Source of the DNA: Ailanthus altissimus
Taxonomy: Eukaryota; Streptophyta; Magnoliopsida; Sapindales; Simaroubaceae
NCBI GenBank assembly: GCA_946807835.1
Contig: OX327710.1
Span: 19,208,501-19,272,500 of the forward strand
DNA length: 64,000 nucleotides
Direction of reading: 5' to 3'
Shown: in pieces, positions 23,706 through 37,980 of the stretch
Numbering within the stretch: the stretch's first letter is position 1
Layout of the letters: every line of letters starts with the position of its first letter
Notes under the pieces: model-generated
Seen by the model: the letters and a program-made list of their open reading frames with translations, nothing else
Databases searched by the model: none
Told to the model about the DNA's origin: nothing
Made by a program: the position numbers and the translations under genes

Positions 23706-26458
23706 CTAGTATGTAGCTTCATCTGCAGCATCAATAAACTTGTTAGCATCTATAAATACAATAAATTTAAAAAATGTATCCACAAAGTCAATGCCATACC
23801 ATCGTTACCGTCGTCCATGTTAAAATCATCTTCATCATCATCAAAATCAATGTTCTGCAGCAATGAATAAGCATTAGGAACCTTTTCTAAACAAAATCCT
23901 TTTACGAACAATGATTCAGAAACTCTTTTTAGTGACAAAGGTCACAAAGATAACTGTCTATAGAAAATCTTGTTCAAGCATAAATCATGAAATGATATAA
24001 TAACCATTACGTGATACCGATTTCATATTTTATCTAGAAAACAAAATAAAAAACAAATGTTAACTGTGCAAGAACAGATTTAATAAGTTCAAACATATGG
24101 CCTGCCTGCCACCTGATTTGCTTCATCACAGTGTGTTCCTTGCAACATTCTGATAATATGTTCCTAATGTTCAATTGGAGTTTCTTAATCCAGCATTATT
24201 TAAAATGTTATGAACAACTTTGGTAATATACTAATGTTGAATGATGCTAAAATAACCCTGAAAGTTTTTGAGGGGAACCTGATTATAGTCTCCATCATCA
24301 CTGTATTCTTCTTCAACTTCTCCACCTGCTTCATCATCCTCTTCATCCTCATCTTCACCTTCTTTCTTTTCCTTTTCATCTTTATCCTCTTGGCCCTACA
24401 GATACAGAAAGAATCACCAATTTGATGTCGGAATAAAGACCATATACTATTCATAGAAATAATTGACAAAGTAAAACTAGTGATATATCAAACAAACAGA
24501 TATGACTTTTCCAAGAAGTATTGCATCAGAAAAATATGACCAGATAATATAGGCAGAAAAGTTACCAATGCTAGAAATGTTTACCTCATACTTCAGTTCA
24601 AGCTTTTCAAAGAGATCTAACTTCTGCAAGCCTGTCATGTGAACATCTAAATCAGTTTTAAGTAAATAGATGAGGACCATATATTGTAATTGTATGTGTC
24701 AGTCGTGAATCAATAAGATAGAATTTCCACTTTAGAATAATACTTATGGATATCTTTGCATTTGCAAATATTTTCTCGTCCACCTATCCATCTCCTGATA
24801 GTGGACAAGTCAATCTTGAATAAATATGACCAAGATAAATAATACCTTCACAAAATTCAGGGTTCAGTCAGAGTGGGGAACGTCTAAAAGAGATTAGAAG
24901 AAAGAACACCAAAAAGGTAGACAACCAAAATCTAAAGCAAACCAAGTCATGTGTTTTTTACTCAATAATGCTTTAGAATAGTAATTAAGTGAGATATAGA
25001 ACAACAATTTACTGATGCACAATAGTGGCACTACTTTTAGTATATATATTGTATTTTTAGCAGATCAAATGGGTCTAGCACAAAAAACATTTCAAATCTC
25101 AGTTCTTGCGTAACTAATAAAGAGATGTATTCGACGCATGACACTAATATAAAATGAAAAAGAAAAGTGAGACTAAGCTCGAATCTCATAAAACCTGCAT
25201 CTGCATTCCAACGCACTCTTTTTGCATTTCGCAGCTCCCTTGGATCTGAAATTTTATTGCACCATCAGATGAGTCTCTGAAGTCTAAAACCCTAAGATAA
25301 CTATAACATGTATTCTCACAAATATCACTACCATATTTCTATAAGTCGTCAAGTTTGCCAACCTTTAAGCAATTCTGCAGGAAAATTACTAGACCGGTGC
25401 TGTAGAAATTGGTCAATTGAACCACGATCAAACGTGGTCTTCGGCTTATTCCAGTCAGAATATCTTTCTATGTCCGTGCTTTGTCTCTCTGGCATCAAAT
25501 TTGTAAAGATGAGAAAACTGCCACTAGTTAATGTAGCATCTTAACATGGGGTACTAGATATCTTAAAAAATATTAATTCTGGTTTGGCATATTAAGAGCT
25601 TTGCTAGTTGATTTGGGCCAAAATCATGAACAATACAATGAGAATGAAACTTAAGGCCTAGCAAGGGCATCAATTCGCCAAGGCGTAAAGAACGCAGAAC
25701 ATGAAGTGCCCTTCCGTTAGAGCAAAGCCCAAAATGGTTGTGTCTAAGTTGTCAAACATTTTGCCAATCTATTTCATTTTACCTTTTATTAGTTTCTCCT
25801 ATATAACTACCAAATAAAACATCAGGAAAGAAAGTATTTGAACCATTCGATACTTACTCTTTTCAACAGTTTCTTCAAGATAGTATGGAGAGGATTTCCA
25901 ATAATCTAGCAACTTTGAATTCCAAAAAAGCAATTTCCCAACAATCAATTTTCTTTCCGCAGGCACAGTTTTGCGATCAGGCAATTCAATATCCTACATT
26001 AGCACAATCAAAACTTTCACATAAAAATTGGAAGAACAATTAACACAACCTCGAGACTAACCTCTATTCATTCATATTTCACCTTTGGCAATTTAACATC
26101 ATTCACAAATTAATTAATTCATATCCTACCCATACTAAAAAAAATTGGTCAATGAATAACTTGCAGAAAAGAGGCTAGACCAAGGCAGAACAAGAGTTAG
26201 GCTTCAACCGATACCCCGCTTTGGCGGACGATTCAGGGCGTATCACCTAGCTAACCCTGAGAAGCTTTTTTAGCCTTTCTAAAAACTCCAAAATTCCAAG
26301 TAGCCAAAGAATAAGATTATTAAGAATTCAAAAAGGAAAAGTACACACCAAAAAAAAAAAAAATCACTTACTGGGAAAAGTACAAAAGGTTCTTGTTTAG
26401 CGTAGCCACCGCCGCCTCCGTAGCCACCACGTCCACGTCCACGCCCTCTATATGCCAT
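23706..26458 (-). CDS. RPC31: RNA polymerase III subunit RPC7/RPC31-like, 211 aa, eight exons
   Basis: Exons: 26458-26372, 25993-25858, 25488-25363, 25245-25195, 24631-24585, 24395-24279, 23854-23800 and 23722-23706. Frame is kept through every junction. The protein starts MAYRGRGRGRGGYGGGGG (RGG-type N-terminus), then KQEPFVLFPDIELPDRK, ERKLIVGKLLFWNSKLLDYWKSS, a central segment ending DPRELRNAKRVRWNADAG, and LQKLDLFEKLE. It ends in a very acidic tail (EDEDEEDDE, FDDDEDDFNMDD) closing DEATY. This order is characteristic of the C31/RPC7 subunit of the Pol III-specific heterotrimer, which helps initiation at tRNA and 5S genes in the nucleus. The donor after exon 3 (GTTGGC) is weak but frame and family fit. 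The last exon is only 17 nt including the stop. Confidence 0.88.
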
Positions 26459-29400
26459 TTACTTAACAAAAATGAAGCAAACCAAAATATGAAACAAACA
26501 AAGAGTAAGTAACCGATGAATAAACTTAGGTTTTGCAAATTTTATAAGAGAAAAGAAATAGAAAAAGATTAAAGGGTAAAAAGGGTTGTAAGAAATCAAC
26601 AAAAGTTTGAAGCTTTGACGCAGAAGAAGAAGAAAGTTTAGTGCTTTACCGGGGCAAACCAGAATTTAAGACGAGGCGGACTGCCACTGGATTTACCTCA
26701 ACAGAGAGGAGAAGAACGAAGGAGGTTTTTTTTCCTTCGAAGTTTTATTGTAATGATAGTGAGAGTGAATGTAATGGTTGTATCCTTTATTGGGCTTGTG
26801 TGTTTGGGTTACTAGGGCTCTTTTACAGCCCAAATAATAAAACGTTGTGAATTGGGTTTATTTATTTTTTGAGTGGCATCTTGGAGATTTGTCACACTGT
26901 TTTTTCTTTTTCTTTTTAATCTAATCAAACACATAATATTGTTTATTATTTTAATTTACTGTTTAAAATTATAAAATTACTAAAAAGAAAATAACATTTT
27001 TTTTTTCTATTACATAACAGCGTTTAAACTCCAAACTTCTTAATTCCACCTCAGAAATGTTATCAGCTAAACTAACACACACGAAAAGTGTATAAAAGTT
27101 TATATTACACATGGTGACTTTATGTTTTTTTTGTGCCCCTCATTAGATTGAAGAGAATCAATTCTTGTTTGGCGGCTTGGAAGAAGGAATTGTCAAATCC
27201 CTTTTAGTGGCTTTTCATAACGCTAATGGTTTGGTGCAAATATTTCTTTTTGTAACTGTAAATTGCCAGAAGAAACTTGACCGTAACAATAATTTGAGAC
27301 CTAACATTGTTTTTGAAGGTTATTTATTCTGTATCTTTGTAGTATTACAGATTTGAATCTCCATCTTGTTTACTTTCCTGTATCCAATATTGAGTAACTC
27401 ATTCTATAAGAAGTTTTACACCCAAGTTCAATTCAATGCAAGTAGCTAGATAAGAAGAGAAATATCCCAATCATCAATTCAATGCAAAGTCAAGAAAAAA
27501 TTATTAAATAAAAATAAAATAAAAAAATTTGAAAGTTGAACTGAAACATCCTGCTGGCTGCTGTGGTAGGTGTTAGAATTTGGATTAGTGTGAACTATAT
27601 TAATGGACTTTATTAGTTTGTATAGTCACTGCATCCTACGCATTGTTTTAAAATTATTTTTATCGTCACAATGATAATTAAAATATAAAATGAGTTATAT
27701 AGTAATATAATTTTAAAATTTAATAATTATTAAATTTATAATTGTATACTCTAATTACAAATTTTATAAGACTATAAAATAATTTTTATGAGAATTAATA
27801 GATTTTGAGAATATAAAAAAAAGATGATAGATTTTTATGTATATCATAAAATATAAGAAAAGGAGGATAAATTTTTATGTATGTCATAAAAGTGAAGTGT
27901 GTTTTTTTTATTTATATAGATATTTATACTTCTTTAGAAGGGTACAATATCTCTTTAGATTAATACATTATATAAAGTGGACACATACTTTTTTAAAAGG
28001 TCATAACTTTAAAAAGAATTGTGTCACTTTTTAAAAGATTACAATCTTTAATTTAAATCGGTGTTTTTACAAATGAATACAACTTATTAAAAAGTTAAAT
28101 GACATTTTTAATAAGTTACCATAACTCATAAATTTGATGTAATGGAGCTAAAAAAACAAAGGTGTTTGGTGTTTGGATGCTACGATGTTTAACTTTTTAT
28201 TTTGGGTGCTATTTATTTTTTATTTTTTTCTCTTATTTATATTTTAAAATTTCTCATTTTTATCGTGTCTTTAACATATATTATTTATTTAAAATACTCT
28301 TATAATATACAATTGTAGACGATCTAGTTTTATTAAAATCAAACCAAAGTCAAATTAAATTATTCAATTTTGTCAAATAAATAATCGAAGGGATATTTTT
28401 AAGTGAAACAACCAAATCGAACATTTCAATCTAATTCAATCTTTTGATTTCTGGTTAATTTTACCCACCCTTAAACTGCAATATATGCTCTTGTATAGAG
28501 GGCAAGTAAAGAAATGATGGAAAAAGGTGAGGATGGTTACGTAGAAAGCGAATTCTACGCACTAAATTCATCAGAAATTCATTCGTCAACATTATTCTAA
28601 TTTAAGTATTGAAAGATTTTTTTCCAAGGTCATCATCGACGCAATCATAGCCGACTTTATACTTTGTAGTAAATAAAATCCTGCCAACAGAAGATCTTGG
28701 GTAAATAATAGTGATCTATCCATACGTCCAATTTTTTTTCTTTTTTTGTTTGTAAAATTATAAATTTATCTCTTAATTAAAGACTTTGAATTTGACCAAA
28801 AAGGCCTAAATTTCCATAATCAACAACCTCATTATTCTAGCATTAATATAGTAGTTTTATTACACCTTATATCAAAATTAATTATATAAATATATATTTG
28901 TTTATGTATAAAGATTAGTCAAAATATATTATGGATGATTCTATTGCGAACCATATATATCCACAGTTAACTAGAGCTGTATACTTATGGTAATTAAATT
29001 AATAATGCTACATGTCTTAAGTTAATATTTTAATTTTCTCATTCAAGTGATTTTTCACTAATTTATTGGTCGCCGATAAATTTAAATTAATTATTTTAAA
29101 AATTATTAATATTTATTTTTTTTCAATGGTCATCAACACATCACTTGAAATTAAAAAGATTAAGATATTAATTTGAAATGTTTAATATTGATTAAATAGA
29201 TGAAAATTAGGTCTTAAAATTGAATAATAGAGTTAACTGCGAAGATTAAAGAGATCATATACAAGTTGAGCGGTTAGGAAAATGATTTGAAGAATCTTGA
29301 TTGTCTCTATGTCTCTTTAAATTTCGTACTTTTTCTTATTTATAAAGTATTTTAAACTTTTTTTTTCTTTATATTTGTAAGATGTGTTAGCTCATTTCGA

Positions 29401-30686
29401 AGATGCCATTTTCCCAAGAATTTTTTTTAAAAAAAAAGAAAAAAAAGTTATTTATTCTCTTATTGTTTGACAATTTTATCAACTTTTTCTCCGATTTTTC
29501 ATTAAGTAACATTATCTCATTTTAATTTTAATACAAACATTTCATTTATACATCTCAATGAATTACAAACATCAAATACTTATAAATTTCAAAGAATTGC
29601 ATTCAATAAATGCTAAATTATAACTGTTAATAATTTAAAGACTGCTAAAAATTACACTCAATAATTGTCAAATTACAATTGAAATCTGTCTTCAAATATA
29701 AATTAATTATTTTTAAATAAAAATTCTCTAACTTTTTTCAGGACTTAAACTACTGACCTTAAAAAAATAGAACTAATTAAAAGAGAGATATTAATATTTA
29801 TTTTGAAAAATAAAAAAAGAAACTAATAAAAAGTCAAATAACAAGGAGGTAGTTTGGCAAATTGCCTAATTTTAACTTTGACTTTATATGTAATTGCACC
29901 GATTTAGATCAAGTTCTCATATGGAATAGTTTACTTACAGAGATCACATTTCAGATTCTGATCCTTTTAAATATTCATAATACGGTTAATATTTCAATGC
30001 AAAAGTTACACTCTCTAATTTTATAGTAAAATATTTTCAAAGAAATTAAGTTTTAAAATTAATATGATTTACTAGTTACTCCTAAAAAAATTACTGTACT
30101 GTCTCGCTCAAACAATTAAATTATGTCATTCTTCTCCATACAATTTTAAATTAAAGTAGTAATTAGATAAATGAAAAGCCAAAAATCACATTCTATCTAC
30201 CTGATTCAAATATTTCAATTAAACCCATCATTTTCTTATTTAGTTTGTGTGATTAATTGTCAATCTTATTTGTGCAATTCTAATGTCATTCTATGAAACC
30301 GACTATGCTTAGAAAAACAAACGAAAATATTATAAAAATAAATTTAAGTTATTTATTTATATATTATATTTTGTAAAATTTATTTGTTAGTTTAAATTGA
30401 CCCGTTGGATGAAATTTTTAACTTTATTATTGATTGTATGAGATTGATGAATAAAAATTTATAATGTTATTCAAAGTTACAAAAATACATAAGATGTACA
30501 ATTGCATGTCTCAATTAAATATGTTCAAGTATTCCTGTTCTTGGAATAATTTTATTGATTAAGGGTGATCTAATGATCAAACTTGATTTATTCAATCAGA
30601 GTCCACTAAGCCACTGACCATTAATTACATGAAAATTTATTCATAAATATTGGTGACCTAGAGGCACTTGCATGCATTGTGTACGA
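26459..30686. other. Promoter region, then long AT-rich intergenic DNA
   Basis: 26459-26860 is the leader/promoter side of the Pol III subunit gene and is less AT-rich. After that only AT-rich spacer is seen. Open frames at 26641, 27165 and 27837 lack protein-like composition. No tRNA, repeat array or recognised gene. Confidence 0.4.
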
Positions 30687-31802
30687 CTATATGTAGTACA
30701 TGGGATTAGGGAGCTTAAAGGTGCGATTGCCAGGATGAGCTCCAAGCAGATCACTCCATTGATCACCAATGTTTCCAACGACTCTATATCCACTCTCCTC
30801 CAGCTTTCTTCTTTCGGCTGATTTGTATTCAATCTGTGTACCGTTCGAATGAGTTGAATCCCTGTGACGAGAAAGGGACCTTAAAAATATGTTTGAAATT
30901 GAGGTGTTCTAACTTTTAATTCACAACTATTGTGGAATGAAATCACTATGTCTATGTAGCAAACGTAAGTAGATGGATAATTGGTAAATGTTAGCTTCCA
31001 AATAAAAGTTGGTATTTAACAAGCACTTCATTTGTTGATATGTTTTCAAAATTAAAAAGCCTTGCTTGCTTAATTAATTACCTGAGGATAAGCTTCTCCC
31101 AAGTGTTGTATCCAACTTTCTTCAGATTGCCTACTGTTAAATTTCTCAGGATTTCTGTTCTTCCCGTCAAGAAAACAATCTTAATCCCAAGATTCGTTAA
31201 TCTTCTGTACAGCTTAAGACTCTCCGGCAATGCTGGCGCTCCGCCTTTTAGCTGCCACTCCTTGGCCGCAGTGTAATTAAGTTGGTCAGCCCTGCAATTT
31301 TCAACCCATGAAAATGACAAATATTGTCGATGTGTATATTATTAGATGCAATAACTTGACAAAAATTGTAACAAGCGTAAAATAAATTATTAGTTTTATA
31401 ATTAATTACATACCCAAATCCATACTGAGCATAAAAGGGTAAATTAGAAAGCGAGGTCTCATCAATGTCGAAGATCCAAATGTCCTTGCCATCGCTGGCT
31501 ATCTCTAGGCTCTTAGCGTATAAGAAAGCTGCATTGGCAACGACTCTTGAGTCCTCCCTGTACTGGGCGCCTAGCATGTAAAGTTCCACAAATCCTTTAC
31601 AGAGTTTTGGAACATATTCCCAATCTCTAATGTTATTTGTTTCTACACCAAGATGCCAACTCAGGCAAGAGAAACAAGGATCGGCTTCATTACGATCGAC
31701 GGGTTGTCGAATGAGACGGGGAATATGCAGCGCTGAGACCCGCAGGGATACTGCGGCTAAGAAGATGGTAGCTAGAGAAACGAAGAATGAAAACACTCTC
31801 AT
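30687..31802 (-). CDS. HAD-superfamily acid phosphatase (VSP/acid phosphatase 1-like), 257 aa
   Basis: Exons 31802-31414, 31291-31082 and 30861-30687 (both introns phase 2) give 257 residues. The start MRVFSFFVSLATIFLAAVSL with cleavage near VSA is a signal peptide. The body has SCLSWHLGVETNNIRDW, then motif I DIDET (residues about 114-118; both Asp kept, unlike storage-type VSPs that lost the nucleophile), motif II FLTGR, a Lys in the YKSAERRKL region and motif IV GNIGDQWSDL. It ends FKLPNPMYYI. All catalytic residues of HAD class IIIB phosphatases are present, so an active secreted or vacuolar acid phosphatase is likely. It is closest in sequence to the gene at 43929-45033. Confidence 0.93.
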
Positions 31803-31837
31803 GTTAGCTCTCTTGTTTAAAGATACACAGTTTGGTT

Positions 31838-31900
31838 TGATACTTTGGATGGCAATTTTACCTCCTTTATAGAAGGCTAGGCTTTATGTACGTGATTCAC
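31838..31900 (-). promoter_or_regulatory. Proximal promoter block shared by the phosphatase paralogs (gene at 30687)
   Basis: Minus strand reads TTCTATAAAGGAGGTAAAATTGCCATCCAAAG. The TATAAAGGAGG(T/C)AAA core recurs in front of the genes starting at 43929 and 49587 and in the remnant at 47105. Confidence 0.6.
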
Positions 31901-34900
31901 GTTCTTCATTTCTAAATTCTTTTTTTGAAGATGTCGAGGCCTTTTCCAATTGTTTTTGCAAGATCACAGTCAATTTTGGTGAGCTATATATGAAAGGGTG
32001 ACACGTTAGATATCTTATCAATTAGGATCTAAATTTTTTATTCCAGTTTTTCATGTGTAGTAAAAGAGTCAACACAGATAAATAGTTTAATTTTTTACAA
32101 ATTAATTAATCCATTTTCAATATACAATCGAATCCATCACATTAATTAATTTGTTGACATCTCTCTTGCGTGATGGTAATAGAAGTAAAAGATCTTAACT
32201 ATAGAATGATCTCCGTGATAGAATTATTTATTTCTCTTATTGATAGAGTAGTAAATTCGGACATTTTTAAATTGAGATATTAGTATAGCGTTTCAGTAAT
32301 TATTCTAATTTTTTCGGTAATCAATTTGATTTTTTTGATAATCAATCTAATTTTATATTTAAAGTCTTATGATATAATATATATAATTTCATTTAATAAT
32401 ATTACATTTATCAATGATTTTAAAAAAAATTTATTTTATTGACATCGTAGCTATTGCTATTCTCGATGTATTATTCTTGGAAGAGGAGGATAATTTTGAT
32501 ATTTTTTCAATTATTTATCTCCTTTGCCATTATAAATAATAGTTTGATCAAGCAAGCCTAACATATATAAAATTAAATCACGTTGAGTTAGATTTATGCA
32601 GATGCCTTAGTTTATTTAATCATATGCCCATGTGAATGTGACATTCATGCTTAATAGATAATGATGAGAGGTTTTTCTTTTTAATGTAGGCGTACTTAAT
32701 TAATTTGAAGATCCAGAGGTCAATACCAATTATTTAAGTTTAAATACATCATCTTTGTTCCATTCTCTTCTCTTTATTTTTGGTGTATCGAAATTACTTA
32801 CCTAGGCGGCCCAAAATGTATTCTTTCTCACCAAGTTCATGAAATTAGTTATAGTATGACTACTTTGTTTAAACTAGAAAAGGTAAACAAGAAAGTTTTA
32901 TATTGTTGTTAGATATAAACCTTGCACAAAAGTTAACCCAATTATTGTACATATTTTGATTAAAATTTGACCATTTGTTGCATTGAGATTGATTTAATCA
33001 CTTAGTTTATAAATGGGTAATAAAAATAGGTTGATGGAATATAAGTTTGGAAAAGAGAACAAATTAATTTTGTACATCATAAAGAAATCAAAGTCCCTGA
33101 CTAACAATTCCATTTGGGTTTCTTTCGTGTTAATCAAAGAAAGGGAGGCTTTTAATTCATGAAGGATAAAAAAAAAATTCAGATGCATGATTAGTTTGAA
33201 TCTCAAGAGCTTAAATTTATATTTAAAGCTTTATCAATGTGGAGTGAATTACTGTTTTTTCTTAGAACACTGTAAGAGATTTTATTACTAGAACCCAGAG
33301 AAATCAGAGATAATATACAATCAGATATGAATCGAAGAATAGCCTCAATTCAAATATTAGAAACAAAAGAAATCGTAGCCCATTTTGCAAGTAAATGAGC
33401 AACAAAAGAAATGGAGTGAATTGTTGCATCACCCATGTTTGCAACAACATTAAAAATGCGAGAGGGAATGTTCTCATATGAAATTAGATCAATCAGAATG
33501 CTATATAGATCATATTTGAGATTTCTGCAACTTTTATAAATATTCATATGGTTATGAGGCTTCCTAATTAACGTATAAGCTTAAGATACGAGTCAATTCA
33601 ATCTTAGAATAAAGAGTGAAGAACCTTTAAACAATGAAAGATGAACATGATTAGATCTCCGCCAAACAAAATTAACTCAAAGATCAACAAGAAAATAGAA
33701 TGATAGAATGAAGAACAAAGTTACGTGGTTCAATAGGATACCTACATCCACCAGGAACAAAGAGCTTGCATTGCACTTTACATCTTAATCATTGAGAGTA
33801 CAATGGGTTTGATTTAGGGATTACAAGCAATGAATCATATAAAGAATTACATATAAAGAACATTTGATAAGTCTGTAATTTCTCTTGAAACAACTTCTCA
33901 AAGTAAACTTTTTATTGTTGGAAGTATAAAATGATTATATTGATTATATTACATGTAAATTAAATAGAAGAATGAAGAAAATTACTTTAAAAGATTTTAA
34001 TGTAAAGAAATTTCTTTAACTCCTAACTTCTCTTCCTTTATTTTTGAGAGATTTTTTTTTTACTCTAGTTTATTTTATTATTCTCAAAATTTTATCTTTT
34101 AATTGTGTGAATATTTAATTCCATTCACAATTTCAACTATACATCTCATTTTAAACATTTCACTTTTATGAAAAAGTAAAAATTAGGTCACAACCTATTT
34201 AAATAAAAAAAGACAAATAATTATAATTGTGTTTTCTCTTTTTAACCACCACACTCATATATAAAAATTAAATAGTGATTTATTTAAATAAAATGAGTCA
34301 AAATACTTATAATTATATTTTGCATGGTCATCATTTTAGGTAAAAGATAAAATAATAATTTAAGCTAGTAAAGTGACTAAAAGCCTATGGGCTTTCTAGC
34401 TTCGAATTAAAAATTCAAATTCTAATCATCTCATGACCCATTACATCTTTTAAGTTAGTCTCAGATTATTTCACTAAAAATCCAAGGTTGCATTTTAGTT
34501 GATCCATATAATAAATTTATTCAAATTTTAATTACAACTATATTAATTAAAATTAATATTAATCATTTGACCAATAATACCACTCTATTAACCCTCTATA
34601 TGATGTCATAATTAAAGTTAGGTCATTATAAAATGTCATGCCTCTTTAATTTATTATTTACCTCTAAATCACTTAATACTCTAATGATAATTTTTAATAT
34701 GTCTGTATATGTATATAATTTTATAAATACATATTATTATTCAATAACTAATTTATTGAATAAACTGCGACCACAAATTTAAATGATCAAATATTGCAAA
34801 TAGCTTAAGTGACATAATTTAATATAGATTATATATTGTAAGCATATATTCCCACAATCTATGAAATTGTATCTCCAAATCATAAAAATTTTGATCATCT

Positions 34901-35877
34901 AATTGAGTCTCACTCCATGATAATTCTAAAGAGTACAATACATAAATATAAGTTCATTACTTACTAAGGATTAAGGTTAATCAAGCTTATTAAAACTTTG
35001 TGAATTAAGATTAATGACATTTAGTTAACTAGATCAAAATTTACATTAGTCCAGTTCAATATATTATACACTAATTTTTCTACTTGAAGTCTTTACTTCA
35101 ATAATTAAGGTAAATTATTTATTATAAAAGATAAAAAAAATTACAATCTTACGTAATAAAATATCAATTTTATTAATGATTGTAAACAAAATTTAATTTA
35201 TAAAAAATTTGTGATTTATACCTTCTATATTAACATCGTTTGTCTAATATTTAAATTATATACTTTATAAATATTTACTCTTCAATATATAATTAATTAT
35301 ATATAAATAAAATTTATATACATACTTTTAGTGCATCATAAAAATATCACATGTCTAACATTTATATCATGCCGAGAAACTAGGAAAAAATCGTAACAAA
35401 ATCTCACTAACTCTTTCCATGTCAACATCCCTTCAATAAACTCTTACACGTTGGTAGCCATATCAAACTAACTTCTACAGCTATTAATAAAATTTGAACC
35501 ACCTAAATCCAACAACTACGATGTCCAATGTCATAGTAAAATATTATTTTTATAGAAAGAAAGTTTGAAATTATGACTTACGAGGATATTATAATGTATT
35601 TATTTTATAAAAAAAATATATCAATTTAGTTTTTAAAGTTTTATTGAATTACTTAATTATTTTTTTATGTTTTTTTTAAAATAATTTCGTTTGTCTTTGT
35701 AACTGAAAAAAAATAATATCTGTAGTATAAGTTATTAGGACAACAAAATAAACTGATATGTGTAATCATGATGTATTTTAGATGTTGTTTTTCAATGACA
35801 AGGTACTACTTCAAAAAACTTTACCGGTTAAAATAATTGACACCCACAAAGTTTAAGAAGAGTAACTTGTCTATTAC
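31901..35877. other. AT-rich intergenic DNA with a retrotransposon-like fragment
   Basis: Mostly AT-rich with no gene. At 33690-33790 the phrase ttacgtggttca...gatacctacatccacc resembles the cgtggttcggc...ctacgtccacgg signature of widespread plant LTR-type elements, also seen at 39765-39830. No third exon for the pseudogene that follows was found here. Confidence 0.45.
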
Positions 35878-37980
35878 CTGAGAATGTATAAGCTTCTCCC
35901 AAGTGTTGGATTCAACATTTTTTCAAATTAGTTTATGCAGAATTTCTCAAGAATTCCAGTCTTTCTATTAGGAAAACAACCGTAGTCCCAAACGATGTTA
36001 AATCGTTATAGATCTTATAAGTCTCCGGCAGTGCCGATGATAGGATATGGGATCAATTTGGTTCCATCCTGAAATATTTTCATGCCATGAAAAATAATTA
36101 TATTTGTAGCATCACTTTTGTTCATATTGTCAGGAGTTTAACAAATTAGGAACCAAAAATATTTTCATGCCATGAAAAATAATTATATTTGTAGCATCAC
36201 TTTTGTTCATATTGTCAAGAGTTTAACAAATTATACATATTTTTATATGAGTATGATATTATTTATTTTAGGTTTAAGTCTTTGTAATTTTATTCTTGAG
36301 TTTTACCTAAAAGGCTTCGTACCATTGAAAATATGATTAACTCTTTATAAATCCATAATCTTCTCCATATCTAGTCAATGTAAAATATTTGTTCGTTTTT
36401 CCTTAACAATTCTCCTCTTGAGCAAATGACCACACAACTCTCTCTTCAAATGTTATTTCATATCCCAATAATTTGCTACTCATCTTCACTACATTGATCG
36501 CACACATTTATTTGCTTTTCCCAAGTGTTGTATCCAACATTCTTTTAAATTAGTTTATGTAGAATTTCTCAAAAATTCTAGTCTTCCTGCCAGGAAAACA
36601 ACCTTAGTACCAAATGATGATAAATTCTTGTAGAGCTTATAACTCTCCAGTAGTGTCGATGATAAGATACGAGATCAATTTGGTTCCATCCTAAAATATT
36701 TTCATGCCACGAAAAATAATTATATTTGTAACATCACTTTTGTTTATATTATCAGGAGTTTAACGAACTATACATATCTCTATATTTGTATGATATTATT
36801 CACTTTGAGCCTAAACCCTCATAGTTTTATTCTTGAATTTTACCTAAAATGCCTCATACTAGTAAAGATATGATTAACTCCTTATAAACCCATGATCCTC
36901 CCCATATCTAGCCAAGGTGGCACATTTGTTTACTTTTCCTTAACAATCTTCTTCTCGAATAAAGGACCACATAGTCCTCCCTCAAATGATATTCCATCTC
37001 CCAATAGTCTGCTACTCATTTTCACTTCATTGACCGCACACATTTGTTCCCTTTTCCCAAGTGTTGTATACAACATTTTCTTAAATTAGTTTATGCAAAA
37101 TTTCTCAAGAATTCTAGCCTTCCTTCCAGGAAAAGAACCTTAATCCCAAACGATGTTAAATTCTTATATAGCTTATAAGTCTCCGACAGTGTCGGTGATA
37201 AGATACGAGATCAATTTGGTTTCATCCTGAAATATTTTCATGCCACAAAAAATAATTATATTTGTAATATAACTTTTGTTCATACTATCAGAAGTTTAAC
37301 GAATCACATATATCTCTACATTAGTATGATATTGTCCATTTTGGGTCTAAGCTCTCATAGTTTTATTCTTGGGCTTTACTAAAAATGCCTCATACCAATA
37401 AAGATATGATTAACTCCTTATAAACCCATGATCCTCCCAATATCTAGCCAATGTGGGACATTTGTTCACATTTCCTTAACAATACTCCTCTCGAACAAAG
37501 GACTACACAGTCCTCTTCTAAAATGATATTTCATCTCCCAATAATCTGCTACTCATCTTCATTGCGTTTACCGAATACATTTGTTCGCTTTTTTCAAGTG
37601 TTGTATCCAACATTTTTTTAAATTTGTTTATGAAAAATTTCTCAAGAATTCCGGTCTTCCTGCCAGACACACCTTAATCCCAAATGATGTTAAATTCTGG
37701 TCGAGCTTATCACTCTCTGGCAGTGCCGATGATAGGATACGGGATCAATTTGGTTCCATCTTAAAATAGTTTCATAGCACGAAAATAATTATATTTGTAA
37801 CATTAAATTTGTTCATATTATCAGGAGTTTAATGAATCACATATATCTCTACATTGGTATGATATTGTTCACTTTGAATTTAAGCTCTTATAGTTTTGCT
37901 CTTGGGTGGGTTTTACTCAAAATGCCTCATACCAATGGAGATATGATTAACTTTTTATAAACTCATGATCCTCCACATAT
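35878..37980. repeat. Tandem array, four units of about 537 bp
   Basis: The landmark (cttttcccaagtgttg or equivalent) falls at 35892, 36515, 37051 and 37588. Spacings are 623, 536 and 537; the first becomes 538 after removing an 85-bp internal duplication. Each unit holds a phosphatase exon-2 fragment, a short intron remnant (atgccacgaaaaataattatatttg), a 196-bp LTR in reverse orientation, and about 105 bp of element 3' internal DNA. LTR copies are at 36213-36408, 36750-36945, 37286-37481 and (truncated) 37819-37980. Confidence 0.88.
36071..36240 (+). repeat. 85-bp tandem duplication inside array unit 1
   Basis: The segment aatattttcatgccatgaaa...gtcaggagtttaacaaatta is immediately repeated with only one or two changes, suggesting a very recent event. 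Confidence 0.9.
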
